64,000 nucleotides of DNA from Balneatrix alpica DSM 16621 (lineage in GTDB: Bacteria > Pseudomonadota > Gammaproteobacteria > Pseudomonadales > Balneatricaceae): contig NZ_JHUZ01000006.1 in the NCBI RefSeq assembly GCF_000619885.1, forward strand, positions 558,001-622,000. The letters are read 5' to 3'. The position numbers were made by a program, and so were the translations under genes. This document shows positions 36,400-45,861 of this stretch, one piece after another; the first letter of the stretch is position 1, and the number at the start of each line of letters is the position of its first letter. Below the pieces are notes generated by a model. It saw nothing but the letters and a program-made list of their open reading frames with translations. It had not been told where the DNA came from and did not search any database.

Positions 36400-37371
36400 A
36401 TGAGCGAACAGTGGCAACCCCAGGCCAGTATGGCAACACTGCGCCAACGTGCGCAGCTATTGGCTCGTACCCGGGCGTTTTTTGCGGAGCTCGGGGTGTG
36501 GGAGGTAGATACGCCACTTCTGGCCAGTGCAGGGGTGACGGATCCGTATCTCAATGTGATGGAAGTGGCATACATCCCGGAAGCAGCGGGTGAGGCCCGC
36601 ACGCTCTATCTGCAAACTTCTCCTGAATATGCGATGAAGCGCCTACTGGCGGCAGGTTCGGGCCCCATCTATCAGTTGGGTAAAGTGTTTCGCAATGGTG
36701 AGCGTAGCCCACGTCATAACCCCGAATTTACCCTGCTGGAGTGGTATCGTCCCGGTTTTAATGATCAGCAACTGATGGATGAGGTGGCCGCGCTCTGGCA
36801 TGCCCTAGGTGGTATGGAGCCCCCCTTGCGTATCAGTTATCGCGAGGCTTTTGAGCGGGTATTGGCGATTGACCCCCATGAGGCCCCTATCACACAGCTG
36901 CAAGCCTTGGCGCGTCAGCATTGTGGTGCGGAGTTTGCCGATGAGCGTCGTGATACCTGGTTAGAACTGCTGATGAGCCAAGTGGTGGAGCCGGGCCTGG
37001 CACCTTTGGGCGCGGTATTCGTCTATGACTTTCCAGCGACCCAGGCAGCGTTGGCGCGTGTGGTGGAAGATGAGCGAGGGGCGCGGGTTGGTAAGCGCTT
37101 TGAACTCTATATTCGTGGTCTGGAAGTCGCTAATGGTTACTGGGAATTAACGGATGCGCAGGAGCAGCGCCGACGTTTTCAGGCGGATCTGGCGGTTCGT
37201 GCGCAGTTGCAACGGCGATTAATTCCTCTGGATGAACGGCTATTAGCGGCAATGCAGGCTGGTTTGCCCGACTGTGCTGGTGTGGCGGTGGGATTTGATC
37301 GGTTATTGATGCTGTTAAGTGGCAAACAGGAGATTGCTGAGGTGATTCCCTTTGCGCTTGAGCGCTGCTAA
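36400..37371 (+). CDS. epmA: EF-P--(R)-beta-lysine ligase
   Basis: A class II lysyl-tRNA synthetase paralogue that activates beta-lysine and attaches it to EF-P. The 323-aa protein lacks the tRNA anticodon-binding domain and keeps class II motifs: motif 2 in KVFRNGERSPRHNPEFTLLE and motif 3 in GVAVGFDRLLML, near the C-terminus. AGGAG lies 7 nt before ATG 36400. No epmC hydroxylase gene is adjacent. It is also known as PoxA/GenX/YjeA. Confidence 0.95.
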   Translation: MSEQWQPQASMATLRQRAQLLARTRAFFAELGVWEVDTPLLASAGVTDPYLNVMEVAYIPEAAGEARTLYLQTSPEYAMKRLLAAGSGPIYQLGKVFRNGERSPRHNPEFTLLEWYRPGFNDQQLMDEVAALWHALGGMEPPLRISYREAFERVLAIDPHEAPITQLQALARQHCGAEFADERRDTWLELLMSQVVEPGLAPLGAVFVYDFPATQAALARVVEDERGARVGKRFELYIRGLEVANGYWELTDAQEQRRRFQADLAVRAQLQRRLIPLDERLLAAMQAGLPDCAGVAVGFDRLLMLLSGKQEIAEVIPFALERC

Positions 37372-37419
37372 GCCATCAGCCAACCTGAAAGTCAGGCAGG
37401 CTGATGGCGGTAGGGCATC

Positions 37420-38286
37420 TTATTCCTGAGTGCTGAGCGGCTGGCCCATGGCTTCGCCCATGCGGGTGGCGCGTCCGGCCTGCCAGCCTTCTAGCCAGTT
37501 AATCCGATCCTTGCCAAAGAGTACGATGGCGGTGGAGCCGAGCCAGAAACGTCCCATTTCGGCCCCACGCTCAAGCTGAATTGGCTGGCTGGGGGTTAGG
37601 CTGTAAAGCTGTCGCGGAGTCAGGGGCGCAGGCGCCACTTGTCCCGCCCAGGGAGTTTCAATGCCTGCGACAATGAGGGCGCCCACCAATACCACTGCCA
37701 TTGGGCCATATTCGGTCTCAAACAGGCAAACCAGACGCTCGTTACGGGCAAATAGGTTATCTACCTCTTCGGCGGTGGTTTGGTTGACCGAGAACAGGTC
37801 GCCGGGCACATAAAGCATATCCGTCAGAGTACCGGCTACGGGCATATGCACCCGGTGATAATCACGGGGGGAAAGGTAAACGGTGGCGAAATGTCCGTCT
37901 TCAAACAAGGCCCCCCAATCCGCACGTCCGCCTAACAGGGCGGTTGCGCTGTAACTGCGTCCTTTGGCCTGCAGTATTCGCCCCGCATGCAGTTTACCCA
38001 TTTCGCTGATGCTGCCATCGGCCGGGCAGAGAATAAGGCGGTCGTCTGCCGGCAAAGGGCGGGCTCCCTCTTTCAAGGGGCGAGTAAAGAAGGCGTTAAA
38101 GTGCGGATAAGCCTTGGGGTTGGGCTCTGCTGCCTCGCTCATATCCACTTTGAAGTAGCGGATAAAGCTACCAATCAGCAGGTCCTTCAGCCAGGGCCAA
38201 CGGCAACGGGCCAGGGCACCGGTCAAACGTGACAGGGCGTGCTGCGGTAGTAACTGTTGCAGGGCGATAAACAGGGTGGTTTTCAC
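37420..38286 (-). CDS. psd: Phosphatidylserine decarboxylase proenzyme
   Basis: Makes phosphatidylethanolamine at the inner membrane. The 288-aa proenzyme carries the self-cleavage motif LGST near the C-terminus; cleavage before S251 would create the pyruvoyl group of the alpha chain. Other visible family segments are YLSPRDYHRVHMP and FARNERLVCLFET. The start is GTG 38286, immediately after the TAG of the sulfurtransferase gene, with GGAGA upstream inside that gene, so the two are translationally coupled. Confidence 0.95.
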   Translation of the reverse strand: MKTTLFIALQQLLPQHALSRLTGALARCRWPWLKDLLIGSFIRYFKVDMSEAAEPNPKAYPHFNAFFTRPLKEGARPLPADDRLILCPADGSISEMGKLHAGRILQAKGRSYSATALLGGRADWGALFEDGHFATVYLSPRDYHRVHMPVAGTLTDMLYVPGDLFSVNQTTAEEVDNLFARNERLVCLFETEYGPMAVVLVGALIVAGIETPWAGQVAPAPLTPRQLYSLTPSQPIQLERGAEMGRFWLGSTAIVLFGKDRINWLEGWQAGRATRMGEAMGQPLSTQE

Positions 38287-39102
38287 CTAAACATCTCCTT
38301 GACTGACGGGGGTGTCAGGGTGGTTACCCCACTCGAACCAGGAACCGTCATAACATTGAATACGGGGATAACCGAGCGCGCAGGCGGCTAGGTAGGTCAG
38401 GCCCGAGCGGCGATGAGTCTGGCAATGGGTGACGATGCTGTGCTCAGCCCGTAGACCACGCTCATGCAACAAGCGTTGTAGTTCGGCAAGCGGCTTTAAC
38501 CGTGGTATCTGCGGGCTTTCCAGGAGTTCAGTCCACTCCAGCCAAATGGCGCCAGGAATATGGCCACCCTTGTGTGCATTGACGATTTTCTCGCCACGAT
38601 ATTCAGCTTGAGAGCGAGCATCCCAAATTCGCAGATCTTGGTGATGTTGCAGTAATTCATCCAGGGTGATGCGTTGACTGCCTTGCCATTGGGCTTGGTA
38701 GTCGCTGCGCTGGGGTGGGTTAACCTGTTGCTCAATCGCGAAGCCAGCCGCTTGCCAGGCAGGTAAGTGGCCGTTGAGTACGGAGACACGCTGGTGGCCC
38801 AGTAGATGCAGGGTCCAGAGCAGGCGCCCAGCCCAGGGGCCCATTTGGTCATCGTAGGCCACTACCCAGTGATGGGGTTGTAAACCGAGACTGGCGAAGC
38901 GCTCACTGAGTTGATCCAGGGTGGGCACGTAGTTTGCCACTGGCGGCTGGCCATGCAGCAGCCAGTCACTGGGCATGTGAATGGCCCCAGGTACGTGACC
39001 TTGTTGGTAGTGTTCCGCAGAGGACAGGTCAAGAAGCAGAATGTCGGCCTGCTGACGCAGGGCGTCCAACTCGGCGGGCTCGAGTAGTACGGGCACAGCC
39101 AT
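38287..39102 (-). CDS. Sulfurtransferase with tandem rhodanese domains (SseA-like)
   Basis: Transfers sulfur from thiosulfate or 3-mercaptopyruvate to an acceptor. The 271-aa protein has two rhodanese domains: the first (~1-125) is non-catalytic (DLSSAEHYQQGHVPGA), and the second has the active-site cysteine in THCQTHRRSG (~ residue 230). Start ATG 39102 has GGAGA upstream; a longer frame to 39231 would overlap the HDOD gene. It lies upstream of psd and one base after the HDOD gene stop, in a probable rsgA-HDOD-sulfurtransferase-psd operon. Thiosulfate or mercaptopyruvate preference cannot be told. Confidence 0.85.
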   Translation of the reverse strand: MAVPVLLEPAELDALRQQADILLLDLSSAEHYQQGHVPGAIHMPSDWLLHGQPPVANYVPTLDQLSERFASLGLQPHHWVVAYDDQMGPWAGRLLWTLHLLGHQRVSVLNGHLPAWQAAGFAIEQQVNPPQRSDYQAQWQGSQRITLDELLQHHQDLRIWDARSQAEYRGEKIVNAHKGGHIPGAIWLEWTELLESPQIPRLKPLAELQRLLHERGLRAEHSIVTHCQTHRRSGLTYLAACALGYPRIQCYDGSWFEWGNHPDTPVSQGDV

Positions 39103-39103
39103 A

Positions 39104-40699
39104 TTAGGATCTCCCTTGTTGACGGGCTTGGTAAAGCTGGGTGAGTCCGCGCAGGGCACATTGCACCAGTTGCCGGAAGGCGCGGTAATGCAGTTCGGTC
39201 GGCTGGGCCGGGTTGCGGCCGGCATCGGCATAAATAATGGCCAAAGGCTTGTTGCCTAATACCATCGACATCAGCATAAAGTCTTGCCCCGCGCACTCAC
39301 GGCGTAGGCTGTCAGGTAGCAAAGGCAGGAGTTTGGCGCGGTTATCGGGTTTGGCATGCAGCGCGCTGCTGCTACTGCAAAGGCGCTTAAATAGGCTGGG
39401 AACTTCCAGGCTTAGGTTCAACTGACGAAACACTTCAACGCCTTCCCCAGCGCTTAAACGCCCGGCGATCATGCCTTTTTGTGGAATAAAAGCCACCACT
39501 CGCTCCAGGCCGACCCCTTCATGTAAGGCGACGAGCAAGGTCTCCAGCAAGGCCTGTGGGGAGTTAAATTGCTTGGGGTTTTGGCTGAGGTGCTTAGCCA
39601 AATCCTGCACCAGTGCCACATCTTTAAGGTGGTTAGGGCGTAAGCTTCTGGCTGTCGTGGAGACGACGGCGGGTTGGCTACGTTGTGGGCTATAGTCCTG
39701 GCTTGGCAGGCGATAGGGAATGGGTTGGTCTTCCTTAGTTAAGACCAGTCGTGCCGCCGGTACCAAAATGCCAGGTGCTGGATACTGGCGTGCAGCCAGG
39801 GCCGCTACACGGTGAATACGAGCCGAGGTCGGCTCTAGCGGGCGGCGTAAAAAGTCGGCAATCAGGTTTTTGATCCGCTCGGTTTTGCGGCTTTGCCAGC
39901 CAAAGTGCAGGGTATAGGCAAGCCAATTAGCCAGTTTCACCGGCATCCAGCTGGCGGTGGTGAGGTGGTTGAGCTGGCGTTCTTCTTTATCCTCCAGCAG
40001 TTTGCCCTGGGCACGGCGATGAAGCAGGGCCAGTTGGCGCCGATCAGGTGAGGTGGCGTGATCCAGTGCCTGCACCAGCAGCTCGGGCAACTGCCAGGCT
40101 TGCGCCAGCGCATGGCCAATGCTTTGGGCAGGGCAGCCAAGCTCTTCGCTCTCCGCCAGAACGACATCTTCCTTGCCGACATAGACCCGCTCATAAACCG
40201 CGCTGATGCGTTCAGGGGCATAGCGCCAGAGTGCCCAATAGACAAAGGAGTAAAGCAGGGAGGCTGCATAGATTTGAGCCGCCTGATTGGGACGCCATTG
40301 CTGTGCCCAGTCGCGCGCCTGTACAGCGGCATGCTGGGCATTGGTCAGGGCGTAAAGATACTGGCGGTGGGCGACATTATGATCATTGATCTGCAGAACA
40401 GGCATCTTGCCAAGTAGTTCGCGGATACGCTGCAGGCCCAGGCTACTAAGAGCGTGGTCCAGGGTGCGGATGTCGGTTTCCTGATTGGCATTAATCTGGT
40501 TGGCTTGGCGTAATAAGTGCAGGCTCAGGGAAGGATCAGCCTGGAGTGCAGGGGCGAGATCCAGCAGTGCGACATCGGGATCACGCAGATGCTGCAGTAG
40601 AAACTGGCGGCTATGGGCCAGAATAGGCAGCGGTTTGTCCGCCAGGAAACTTACCCAGCTGGCGAGATCCTGCGGATGCTTCGCGCTGCCATCACTCAT
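39104..40699 (-). CDS. HDOD-domain protein with GAF-like C-terminus
   Basis: A 531-aa signalling protein. Residues ~10-230 are an HDOD domain (PILAHSRQFLLQHLRDPDV, LSSLGLQRIRELLGKMP, ARDWAQQWRPNQAAQIYAASL), which lacks the HD metal ligands and hence is probably not a phosphodiesterase. A GAF-like region seems to cover ~370-525 (ALLETLLVALHEGVGLERVV ... GNKPLAIIYADAG). Such proteins usually relay regulatory signals; no target is known here. Its ATG overlaps the rsgA stop by 4 nt (ATGA). Confidence 0.75.
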   Translation of the reverse strand: MSDGSAKHPQDLASWVSFLADKPLPILAHSRQFLLQHLRDPDVALLDLAPALQADPSLSLHLLRQANQINANQETDIRTLDHALSSLGLQRIRELLGKMPVLQINDHNVAHRQYLYALTNAQHAAVQARDWAQQWRPNQAAQIYAASLLYSFVYWALWRYAPERISAVYERVYVGKEDVVLAESEELGCPAQSIGHALAQAWQLPELLVQALDHATSPDRRQLALLHRRAQGKLLEDKEERQLNHLTTASWMPVKLANWLAYTLHFGWQSRKTERIKNLIADFLRRPLEPTSARIHRVAALAARQYPAPGILVPAARLVLTKEDQPIPYRLPSQDYSPQRSQPAVVSTTARSLRPNHLKDVALVQDLAKHLSQNPKQFNSPQALLETLLVALHEGVGLERVVAFIPQKGMIAGRLSAGEGVEVFRQLNLSLEVPSLFKRLCSSSSALHAKPDNRAKLLPLLPDSLRRECAGQDFMLMSMVLGNKPLAIIYADAGRNPAQPTELHYRAFRQLVQCALRGLTQLYQARQQGRS

Positions 40700-41751
40700 C
40701 GTTTGGGCTCCAGGCGTTGTTGTGCCTCTTCATCCAGGGTGCTAAGGATCATGCGGTAGCTGTGCATACGCTCGGCACTAATGGCTCCCTCCTGCTCGGC
40801 GGTCAATAATGCACAGCCAGGTTCCTGTTGATGACGGCAATCGCGAAAGCGGCAACGGCCAAGGAAGGGGCGAAATTCACGAAAGCCTTCCAAAAGCTCA
40901 TCGGGGCTGAGATGCCAGAGCGCAAACTCACGGATTCCAGGGGAATCAATCAGATCACCGCCACTGGGGAAGTGAAACAAGCGGGCGGTGGTGGTGGTAT
41001 GGGTGCCTTTGCGGGTGAGCTCCGATAGTTCCCCAACCTTGATGTCCACCCCTGGTAGCAGGGCGTTAATCAAGGAAGACTTGCCTACCCCTGACTGACC
41101 GACAAAGACACTGATACGCCCGCGCAGTTGTTCTTTTAATTCCGCCAGGGGGTCAGGGTCGCGGGTGCTGGTGTAGAGTACGCGATAGCCAATTTGTGCA
41201 TAGCGCTGCAGCATTGCTTCCAACTCAGGACGTGGCTGCTGGCGTAACAGATCGGTTTTGTTCAGTAGCAAAATAGGCTCAATGTCGCTGAGTTCGGCGG
41301 CGACCAAGTAGCGATCAATCAGATTGGCAAAGGGAGTTGGCTCTACCGCCAGGGTGATAATGATCTGATCAATATTGGCGGCAACCGGTTTCAGGTCGCC
41401 ATGCATGTTGGGACGCTTTAAGACCGAATGGCGGGGTAAATGGGCGACTACTACCCCCAGATCGTCTTTCAAGCTGGGACGCCAAATAACTTGATCACCG
41501 GTGACGAGAGCATCCAGGTTGGCACGCAGGTGGCAACGCACCAGTTGGCCCTGCCATTCTCCCTGTTGTCCTTCAATATCCAGTTGGCGTCCGTAGTGGG
41601 CAATGATTTGACCCTGCTGCTCCGGCCCCAGCTCACCAGCCGCTAGCTGCTCATCAATACGAGAGTCCTTATGCTGCGCACGCTGAATGCGCTCTTCCTG
41701 GATTTTTTGAATGCGCCAGTTCTGGCGCCGGGTCAGTTTGCGTTTGCTCAT
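40696..41751 (-). CDS. rsgA: Ribosome small-subunit-dependent GTPase A
   Basis: Circularly permuted GTPase that checks late 30S assembly. The 351-aa protein shows an OB fold (~60-140), then the permuted motifs G4 (LNKTDLL), G1 (GQSGVGKSSLIN) and G3 (DSPGIREF), and the zinc site CRFRDCRHQQEPGC. I chose ATG 41751 (MSKRKLTRRQ), the conserved basic N-terminus; a longer frame to 41859 adds 36 unconserved residues. It is divergent from orn with 125 bp between starts, an arrangement common in gammaproteobacteria. Confidence 0.94.
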   Translation of the reverse strand: MSKRKLTRRQNWRIQKIQEERIQRAQHKDSRIDEQLAAGELGPEQQGQIIAHYGRQLDIEGQQGEWQGQLVRCHLRANLDALVTGDQVIWRPSLKDDLGVVVAHLPRHSVLKRPNMHGDLKPVAANIDQIIITLAVEPTPFANLIDRYLVAAELSDIEPILLLNKTDLLRQQPRPELEAMLQRYAQIGYRVLYTSTRDPDPLAELKEQLRGRISVFVGQSGVGKSSLINALLPGVDIKVGELSELTRKGTHTTTTARLFHFPSGGDLIDSPGIREFALWHLSPDELLEGFREFRPFLGRCRFRDCRHQQEPGCALLTAEQEGAISAERMHSYRMILSTLDEEAQQRLEPKR

Positions 41752-41876
41752 GCGGATCGCTACTTGAACGGGAGTTGCATTGTGCCTTAGCCCTGCAGGG
41801 AGGCCAAGGCGCTGCGAGGAAGTTCTGGTAGAATTGTCGTTAAAAGCGCACCCCTGCACAACTTTGGGAGCTAGCC

Positions 41877-42437
41877 ATGGCGGCGGATAACCTTTTGGTA
41901 TGGATGGACCTGGAAATGACCGGGCTCAATCCTGATGTGGATCGCATTCTGGAACTGGCAGTGATTATCACTGATCAGGATCTTAATGTAGTAGTAGAAG
42001 GCCCAGTCTGGGCGGTGCATCAACCGCCGGAAGTGCTGGCGGCGATGGATGAATGGTGTACCCGTACCCATGGGGAGTCGGGCCTGACGGCACGGGTAGA
42101 GGCGAGCCGAATTAGCGAAGCCCAGCTGGAACAAGAGCTGCTGGCTTTTTTGCAACAGCATGTTACTCAAGGAAGCTCGCCACTCTGTGGTAACTCGATT
42201 TGGCAGGATCGGCGTTTTATCGCCAAATACCTGCCTCAGGTCGATACCTGGCTGCACTACCGTTTAATTGATGTCAGCACCCTGAAAGAACTGGCCAAGC
42301 GTTGGCAGCCACAGCTCCCTGCTGGCTTTAAGAAAACCGGCGCTCACTTGGCGTTGGCAGATATTCAGGAATCAATTGCCGAGTTGCGTTATTACCGGCA
42401 AAACTGGTTGCTGCCACAGGAGCCCCAGGGTGAGTGA
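41877..42437 (+). CDS. orn: Oligoribonuclease
   Basis: Degrades di- to oligoribonucleotides, including pGpG from c-di-GMP turnover, which is relevant to the c-di-GMP proteins in this window. The 186-aa DEDDh enzyme has WMDLEMTGL (Exo I), [10 protein letters not shown] (Exo II) and HLALADI (Exo III). A TAGAAT -10-like element lies about 45 bp upstream. The stop overlaps the nnr start. Confidence 0.96.
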   Translation: MAADNLLVWMDLEMTGLNPDVDRILELAVIITDQDLNVVVEGPVWAVHQPPEVLAAMDEWCTRTHGESGLTARVEASRISEAQLEQELLAFLQQHVTQGSSPLCGNSIWQDRRFIAKYLPQVDTWLHYRLIDVSTLKELAKRWQPQLPAGFKKTGAHLALADIQESIAELRYYRQNWLLPQEPQGE

Positions 42438-43956
42438 ATTGCAATGGGCCGGTGCGGCCCGTACCCAGCCCCTACCCAGCCAACTCTATAGTGCGGCACA
42501 ACATAAAGAGCTGGATCGTCGTGTGGCCCAGAGTCTCGCCATCAGTGGTTTTGAACTGATGCAACGGGCAGGGGAGGTGGCTTTTGCCGTGCTGCGCCAG
42601 CATTGGCCCCATGCCCGTCGTCTGCTCCTGGCTTGTGGACAGGGCAACAACGGTGGTGATGCCTTAATCGTCGCTGGGTTGGCGTTGCAGCAAGGCATGG
42701 AGGTGCGTTTACTTTTACCGCAGTCTGTTCATGCCTATGCCAGCGCTTTAACTGGTGAAGCGGCTCAGGCCTGGGCATGGTTGCAGCAGCAGGGTGTTTG
42801 CCAGGTCGTGGACGTGCAGCAGCTGCAGGCCAGCGATTATGATTTGGTGGTGGATGGCTTACTCGGGGTGGGGTTTCGCGGCAGTTTACGCACGGAATGG
42901 GTGGAGTTGGTTGAGGCTATCAACCAGCTGAGATTGCCGGTATTGGCGCTGGATTTACCCTCTGGACTGGAGGCCGATAGCGGCCGTGCCCCAGCAGGTG
43001 CGGTTAAGGCGACGGTGACCCTCACTTTTCTCGGCTTGAAACCTGGTTTACTTAGTGGCCAGGGGGCGGACTACTGTGGACAGATTTTGTTCCATGAGTT
43101 GGGTGCACCCGGGCAGGTTTATCAGAGTCTGCAACCGGTGGCGGAGCGAGTCGACTCAAGCTGGATTCAAGCGGCCTTGCCCAAACGTCAGCGCACCGCG
43201 CATAAAGGGTTGCATGGCCACGTGGTGGTGGTCGGGGGTGACCTTGGCATGGGAGGGGCAGCGCTGATGGCTGCTCAGGCGAGCTTGCGCGCCGGCGCTG
43301 GACGGGTGACCCTGTTGACCCGGCAAGAACATGTTGCACCGGCACTGATGCGGCAGCCGGAAATAATGGTGCAGGGTGTCCGTAATGGCTTGGAGGCCGC
43401 ACCCTGGTTAGCCCAGGCCGATGTGATTTTGATCGGGCCTGGATTAGGGCAGAAAGCCTGGGGGCAGCAACAGTTACAGCAGGTGTTGGCCTTGCCGACA
43501 GCCAAGGTCTTGGATGCGGATGCGCTTAATCTGCTGGCACAGCAACCCGCTGCACTGAGCGACAGTATTTTGACCCCTCATCCTGGTGAGGCTGCACGCT
43601 TACTGGGTTGGAGTACGGCGGAAGTCGTGCAGGAGCCGCTGGCCGCGCTGGCTGCACTGCAGCAGCGTTATGCTGGAGTCACCCTGTTAAAAGGTAAGGG
43701 TACCTGGTTGGCGCAACAGCCACAGCGGGCACTGATGCATGCAGGTAACCCGGGGATGGCGGTGGCTGGCATGGGGGATGTACTCGCCGGTATCATAGCG
43801 GGGCTTTATGCGCAGGGGCTGTCTGCCTGGCAGGCCGCCTGTGTAGGGGCACAGGTGCATGCTGAAGCCGCTGACCGTGTAGCCGCACGTCAGGGTGAGC
43901 GAGGCCTGTTGGCAACCGATTTGTTGGCAGAAATCCAAAACGGAGTGAATCCATAA
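42430..43956 (+). CDS. nnr: Bifunctional NAD(P)H-hydrate epimerase / ADP-dependent dehydratase
   Basis: Repairs damaged NADHX/NADPHX. The 508-aa fusion has the N-terminal YjeF epimerase domain ([13 protein letters not shown], ~75) and a C-terminal ribokinase-like dehydratase ([13 protein letters not shown], then [12 protein letters not shown] near ~440). GTG 42430 is preferred because AGGAG precedes it and the upstream alternative ATG 42376 lies deep inside orn. It overlaps orn by 8 nt and precedes tsaE by 2 nt, in the widespread nnr-tsaE-amiB-mutL-miaA-hfq order. Confidence 0.93.
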   Translation: MSELQWAGAARTQPLPSQLYSAAQHKELDRRVAQSLAISGFELMQRAGEVAFAVLRQHWPHARRLLLACGQGNNGGDALIVAGLALQQGMEVRLLLPQSVHAYASALTGEAAQAWAWLQQQGVCQVVDVQQLQASDYDLVVDGLLGVGFRGSLRTEWVELVEAINQLRLPVLALDLPSGLEADSGRAPAGAVKATVTLTFLGLKPGLLSGQGADYCGQILFHELGAPGQVYQSLQPVAERVDSSWIQAALPKRQRTAHKGLHGHVVVVGGDLGMGGAALMAAQASLRAGAGRVTLLTRQEHVAPALMRQPEIMVQGVRNGLEAAPWLAQADVILIGPGLGQKAWGQQQLQQVLALPTAKVLDADALNLLAQQPAALSDSILTPHPGEAARLLGWSTAEVVQEPLAALAALQQRYAGVTLLKGKGTWLAQQPQRALMHAGNPGMAVAGMGDVLAGIIAGLYAQGLSAWQAACVGAQVHAEAADRVAARQGERGLLATDLLAEIQNGVNP

Positions 43957-43958
43957 CC

Positions 43959-44429
43959 ATGAATGCCAGTATTGCCCAATGGCAATTTGCTGATGAAGAG
44001 GCCATGTTGACCTGGGCGGCGAAACTTGGCCCAGCCTGTTATGAAGGCGCCTGCATTTACTTGCATGGCAACCTGGGCATGGGCAAAACCACCTTGAGCC
44101 GCGGAGTGTTGCGTGGTTTGGGGTATCAGGGGGCGGTAAAAAGCCCGACCTATACCCTGGTTGAACCTTATCAGTTGGCGGAACTCGCGCTCTATCATTT
44201 TGATCTCTACCGCCTTGGCGATCCGGAAGAGTTGGAGTTCATGGGGATTCGTGATTATTTTGACGGCCATGCCCTTTGTTTGGTGGAATGGCCGGAAAAG
44301 GGCGGTGCCCTGCTGCCAACGGCGGATTTGGATATTTGGTTAACACCTTGGCAGCAGGGACGTGAACTAAAAGCCCAAGCCAATACAGCAAGGGGGCTGT
44401 CCATCCTTAAGGCATTGGGGTGTGAATGA
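43959..44429 (+). CDS. tsaE: tRNA threonylcarbamoyladenosine biosynthesis ATPase TsaE
   Basis: ATPase needed with TsaB, TsaC and TsaD for the t6A modification at A37 of ANN-decoding tRNAs. The 156-aa protein has the P-loop GNLGMGKTTLSRG (~40) and the family motif SPTYTLVEPY, plus HFDLYRL. Its stop overlaps the amiB start (ATGA). Confidence 0.95.
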   Translation: MNASIAQWQFADEEAMLTWAAKLGPACYEGACIYLHGNLGMGKTTLSRGVLRGLGYQGAVKSPTYTLVEPYQLAELALYHFDLYRLGDPEELEFMGIRDYFDGHALCLVEWPEKGGALLPTADLDIWLTPWQQGRELKAQANTARGLSILKALGCE

Positions 44430-45847
44430 ACAGGCTGATCTCAATCTGGCTGGCTGTGTTGTTTGGCATGCTGGCCCTGGCAGTACAGGCAAGCGAAGTC
44501 CGCAATGTGCGGGTCTGGCAAGCGCCGGATAATACCCGGTTGGTGTTTGACCTGGACGGGCCGGTGGAGTATTCCGCTTTTATGGTGGAGAACCCCTATC
44601 GACTGGTGATCGACCTGAAGACCAGTACCACCCCTTTTGACCTGGCCAAGCTGGATTTGCAGGGATCGATCATTCAGAGCGTTCGCTCCGGTGTGCAGAA
44701 TGGTCGGGATTTACGCTTGGTGCTGGACTTAAGTAAGGGCGTGCCCTTTCGTCACTTTACCTTGGCCCCTAATCAGCAGTATGGTCACCGTCTGGTGTTA
44801 GATTTGCTCACCGGCGGTGAAGAAGAGCCGGCGGCGGTGGCCGCCAAGCCGAGTGCTCAGCCTAGTCAGCCGAGCGCTGAACCCAGTAAAGCCAGTGGCA
44901 GTAATGGCGCCACTCGCGACATCATTATTGCCATTGATGCGGGCCACGGAGGGGAAGACCCAGGGGCGATTGGCCCAGGTGGGGTGCGTGAAAAAGTCGT
45001 GGTGCTAGCCATCGCCAAAGAATTGGCTGCCTTGTTGGAGCGTGAGCCTGGCTTTAAGCCGGTGCTGATCCGCAAAGGTGATTACTACATTGAGCTGCGT
45101 AAGCGCACCCGCCTAGCTCGTCAATCCAATGCGGATTTGTTTGTCTCGGTGCATGCGGATGCGTTTAACAAACCGAGTGCCCGAGGGGCATCGGTTTGGA
45201 CGCTGTCAGAGCGCGGAGCCACCAGTGAGATGGGTCGTTGGTTGGCGCAGACCGAAAATAACGCCGACTTGATTGGAGGGGTGGGTAACGTCAGCCTGGA
45301 AAACAAAGATGAGGTCCTGGCGGGCGTGTTGTTGGATCTGTCGATGAGCGGCACCCTGAAGTTAAGTGATCAGGTCGGTAAGGATGTGCTGCGCTCTATG
45401 GGTGGGGTGGCGCGTCTGCATAAGAACCATGTTGAACGGGCAGGCTTTGTGGTGCTGAAGTCGCCGGATATCCCTTCGTTGCTAATCGAGACCGGTTTTA
45501 TCTCTAATCCGGGCGAAGCTGCGCTGCTGAAGGATCCTGCTTATCAGCGCAAAATGGCCAATGCGATTTTTCAGGGGATTCGCAAGCATTTCTATGATGC
45601 TCCGCCACCTCAGACTTGGGTGGCCGCCAAGGTTAATGGCACCTTGGGTAAGGTGGCAGTGACGGAGGTGGTTAGCTCCAATCGCAGTGGCAGTCGGCAA
45701 AAATATAAAGTCATGGCAGGGGATACCCTATCGGCAATCGCCGCTAAAAATGGCATCAGTCTCAGCCAGTTACTGCGTGAAAATGACTTGAATTCGAACT
45801 CGGTGATTAAGGTAGGGCAGGTGCTCTACATTCCCCCCTCTTCATAA
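44426..45847 (+). CDS. amiB: N-acetylmuramoyl-L-alanine amidase with AMIN and LysM domains
   Basis: Periplasmic amidase that cleaves stem peptides from glycan strands during daughter-cell separation. The 473-aa precursor has a signal peptide (ISIWLAVLFGMLALAVQA), an AMIN septal-targeting domain (~25-130), a low-complexity linker, the zinc amidase_3 domain (~165-390; IAIDAGHGGEDPGA, ETGFISN) and a C-terminal LysM (~425-470; YKVMAGDTLSAIAAKNG). LysM with AMIN matches the AmiB/AmiC type with this neighbourhood. Confidence 0.93.
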   Translation: MNRLISIWLAVLFGMLALAVQASEVRNVRVWQAPDNTRLVFDLDGPVEYSAFMVENPYRLVIDLKTSTTPFDLAKLDLQGSIIQSVRSGVQNGRDLRLVLDLSKGVPFRHFTLAPNQQYGHRLVLDLLTGGEEEPAAVAAKPSAQPSQPSAEPSKASGSNGATRDIIIAIDAGHGGEDPGAIGPGGVREKVVVLAIAKELAALLEREPGFKPVLIRKGDYYIELRKRTRLARQSNADLFVSVHADAFNKPSARGASVWTLSERGATSEMGRWLAQTENNADLIGGVGNVSLENKDEVLAGVLLDLSMSGTLKLSDQVGKDVLRSMGGVARLHKNHVERAGFVVLKSPDIPSLLIETGFISNPGEAALLKDPAYQRKMANAIFQGIRKHFYDAPPPQTWVAAKVNGTLGKVAVTEVVSSNRSGSRQKYKVMAGDTLSAIAAKNGISLSQLLRENDLNSNSVIKVGQVLYIPPSS

Positions 45848-45861
45848 ATTATTAAGCTGTG